This document shows positions 61,252 to 64,000 of a DNA stretch of 64,000 bases, in pieces (position 1 is the stretch's first letter; every line of letters begins with the position of its first letter). Position numbers and translations under genes: made by a program. The notes beneath the pieces were generated by a model. That model had not been told where the DNA came from, searched no databases, and saw only the letters and a program-made list of their open reading frames with translations. The stretch lies in assembly GCF_000964085.1 (NCBI RefSeq), contig NZ_JZRB01000025.1:1-64000 (forward strand). Direction: 5' to 3'. Origin of the DNA: Luteibacter yeojuensis (GTDB lineage Bacteria; Pseudomonadota; Gammaproteobacteria; Xanthomonadales; Rhodanobacteraceae).

Positions 61252-64000
<2,749 letters not shown>

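Overview
The window is GC-rich, gammaproteobacterial chromosomal DNA. Codon use and neighbours suggest Xanthomonadales, most likely Rhodanobacteraceae (Luteibacter/Dyella-like). This placement rests on protein character, on REP-like palindromes carrying a GTGGGAGCC...GGCGATGCC core, and on a wza/wzc/wcaJ exopolysaccharide cluster. It is inference, not a database match. No phage, insertion sequence, rRNA or CRISPR array is visible. The left edge starts inside a REP-like palindrome, and the right edge cuts the 5' end of a large hybrid histidine kinase.

Layout. 1-4.1 kb: small conserved genes, exonuclease III and a membrane PAS-GGDEF diguanylate cyclase. 4.1-9.0 kb: a leftward tripartite efflux operon (EmrA-EmrB-outer membrane factor-TetR), preceded by a strongly folded leader or small RNA ending in an intrinsic terminator. 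9-12.5 kb: a DUF5694-like protein, an SDR, a membrane-anchored Mrr-like nuclease and a two-gene membrane module. 12.7-22.8 kb: a complete selenocysteine island with formate dehydrogenase G (in-frame UGA at Sec198), H and I, then FdhE, SelA, SelB, tRNA-Sec and SelD. 23-27 kb: a TonB-dependent receptor under a promoter covered by three MetJ-type boxes, and a TonB C-terminal-domain protein. 27-36.5 kb: accessory metabolism, including an MFS pump, a second copy of the membrane module, an SDR, an encapsulin-DyP peroxidase nanocompartment, a YkgJ-type protein, a flavin monooxygenase, a luciferase-like oxidoreductase and a YgeA-like racemase.

37-60 kb is an exopolysaccharide locus. A rightward operon encodes Wzc tyrosine kinase, a pyruvyl transferase, glycosyltransferases, a Wzx-type flippase, a Wzy-like polymerase, a hexapeptide acyltransferase and a secreted beta-helix protein. 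A leftward operon encodes the initiating glycosyl-1-phosphate transferase (WcaJ type), GalE and a membrane acyltransferase. Rightward Wza and UDP-glucose dehydrogenase genes follow. Beyond a REP/tandem-repeat patch lies a leftward yjbF-yjbG-yjbH set and then a PAP2 phosphatase. Together these supply UDP-galactose and UDP-glucuronate, build a lipid-linked repeat unit, decorate it (pyruvyl, acyl), flip, polymerise and export it.

The selenium genes form one working unit. SelD makes selenophosphate, SelA charges Ser-tRNA-Sec, SelB delivers it to the UGA and hairpin in fdnG, and FdhE assists maturation of the formate dehydrogenase. 60-64 kb holds small conserved proteins and a GAF-HisKA-HATPase-3xREC kinase.
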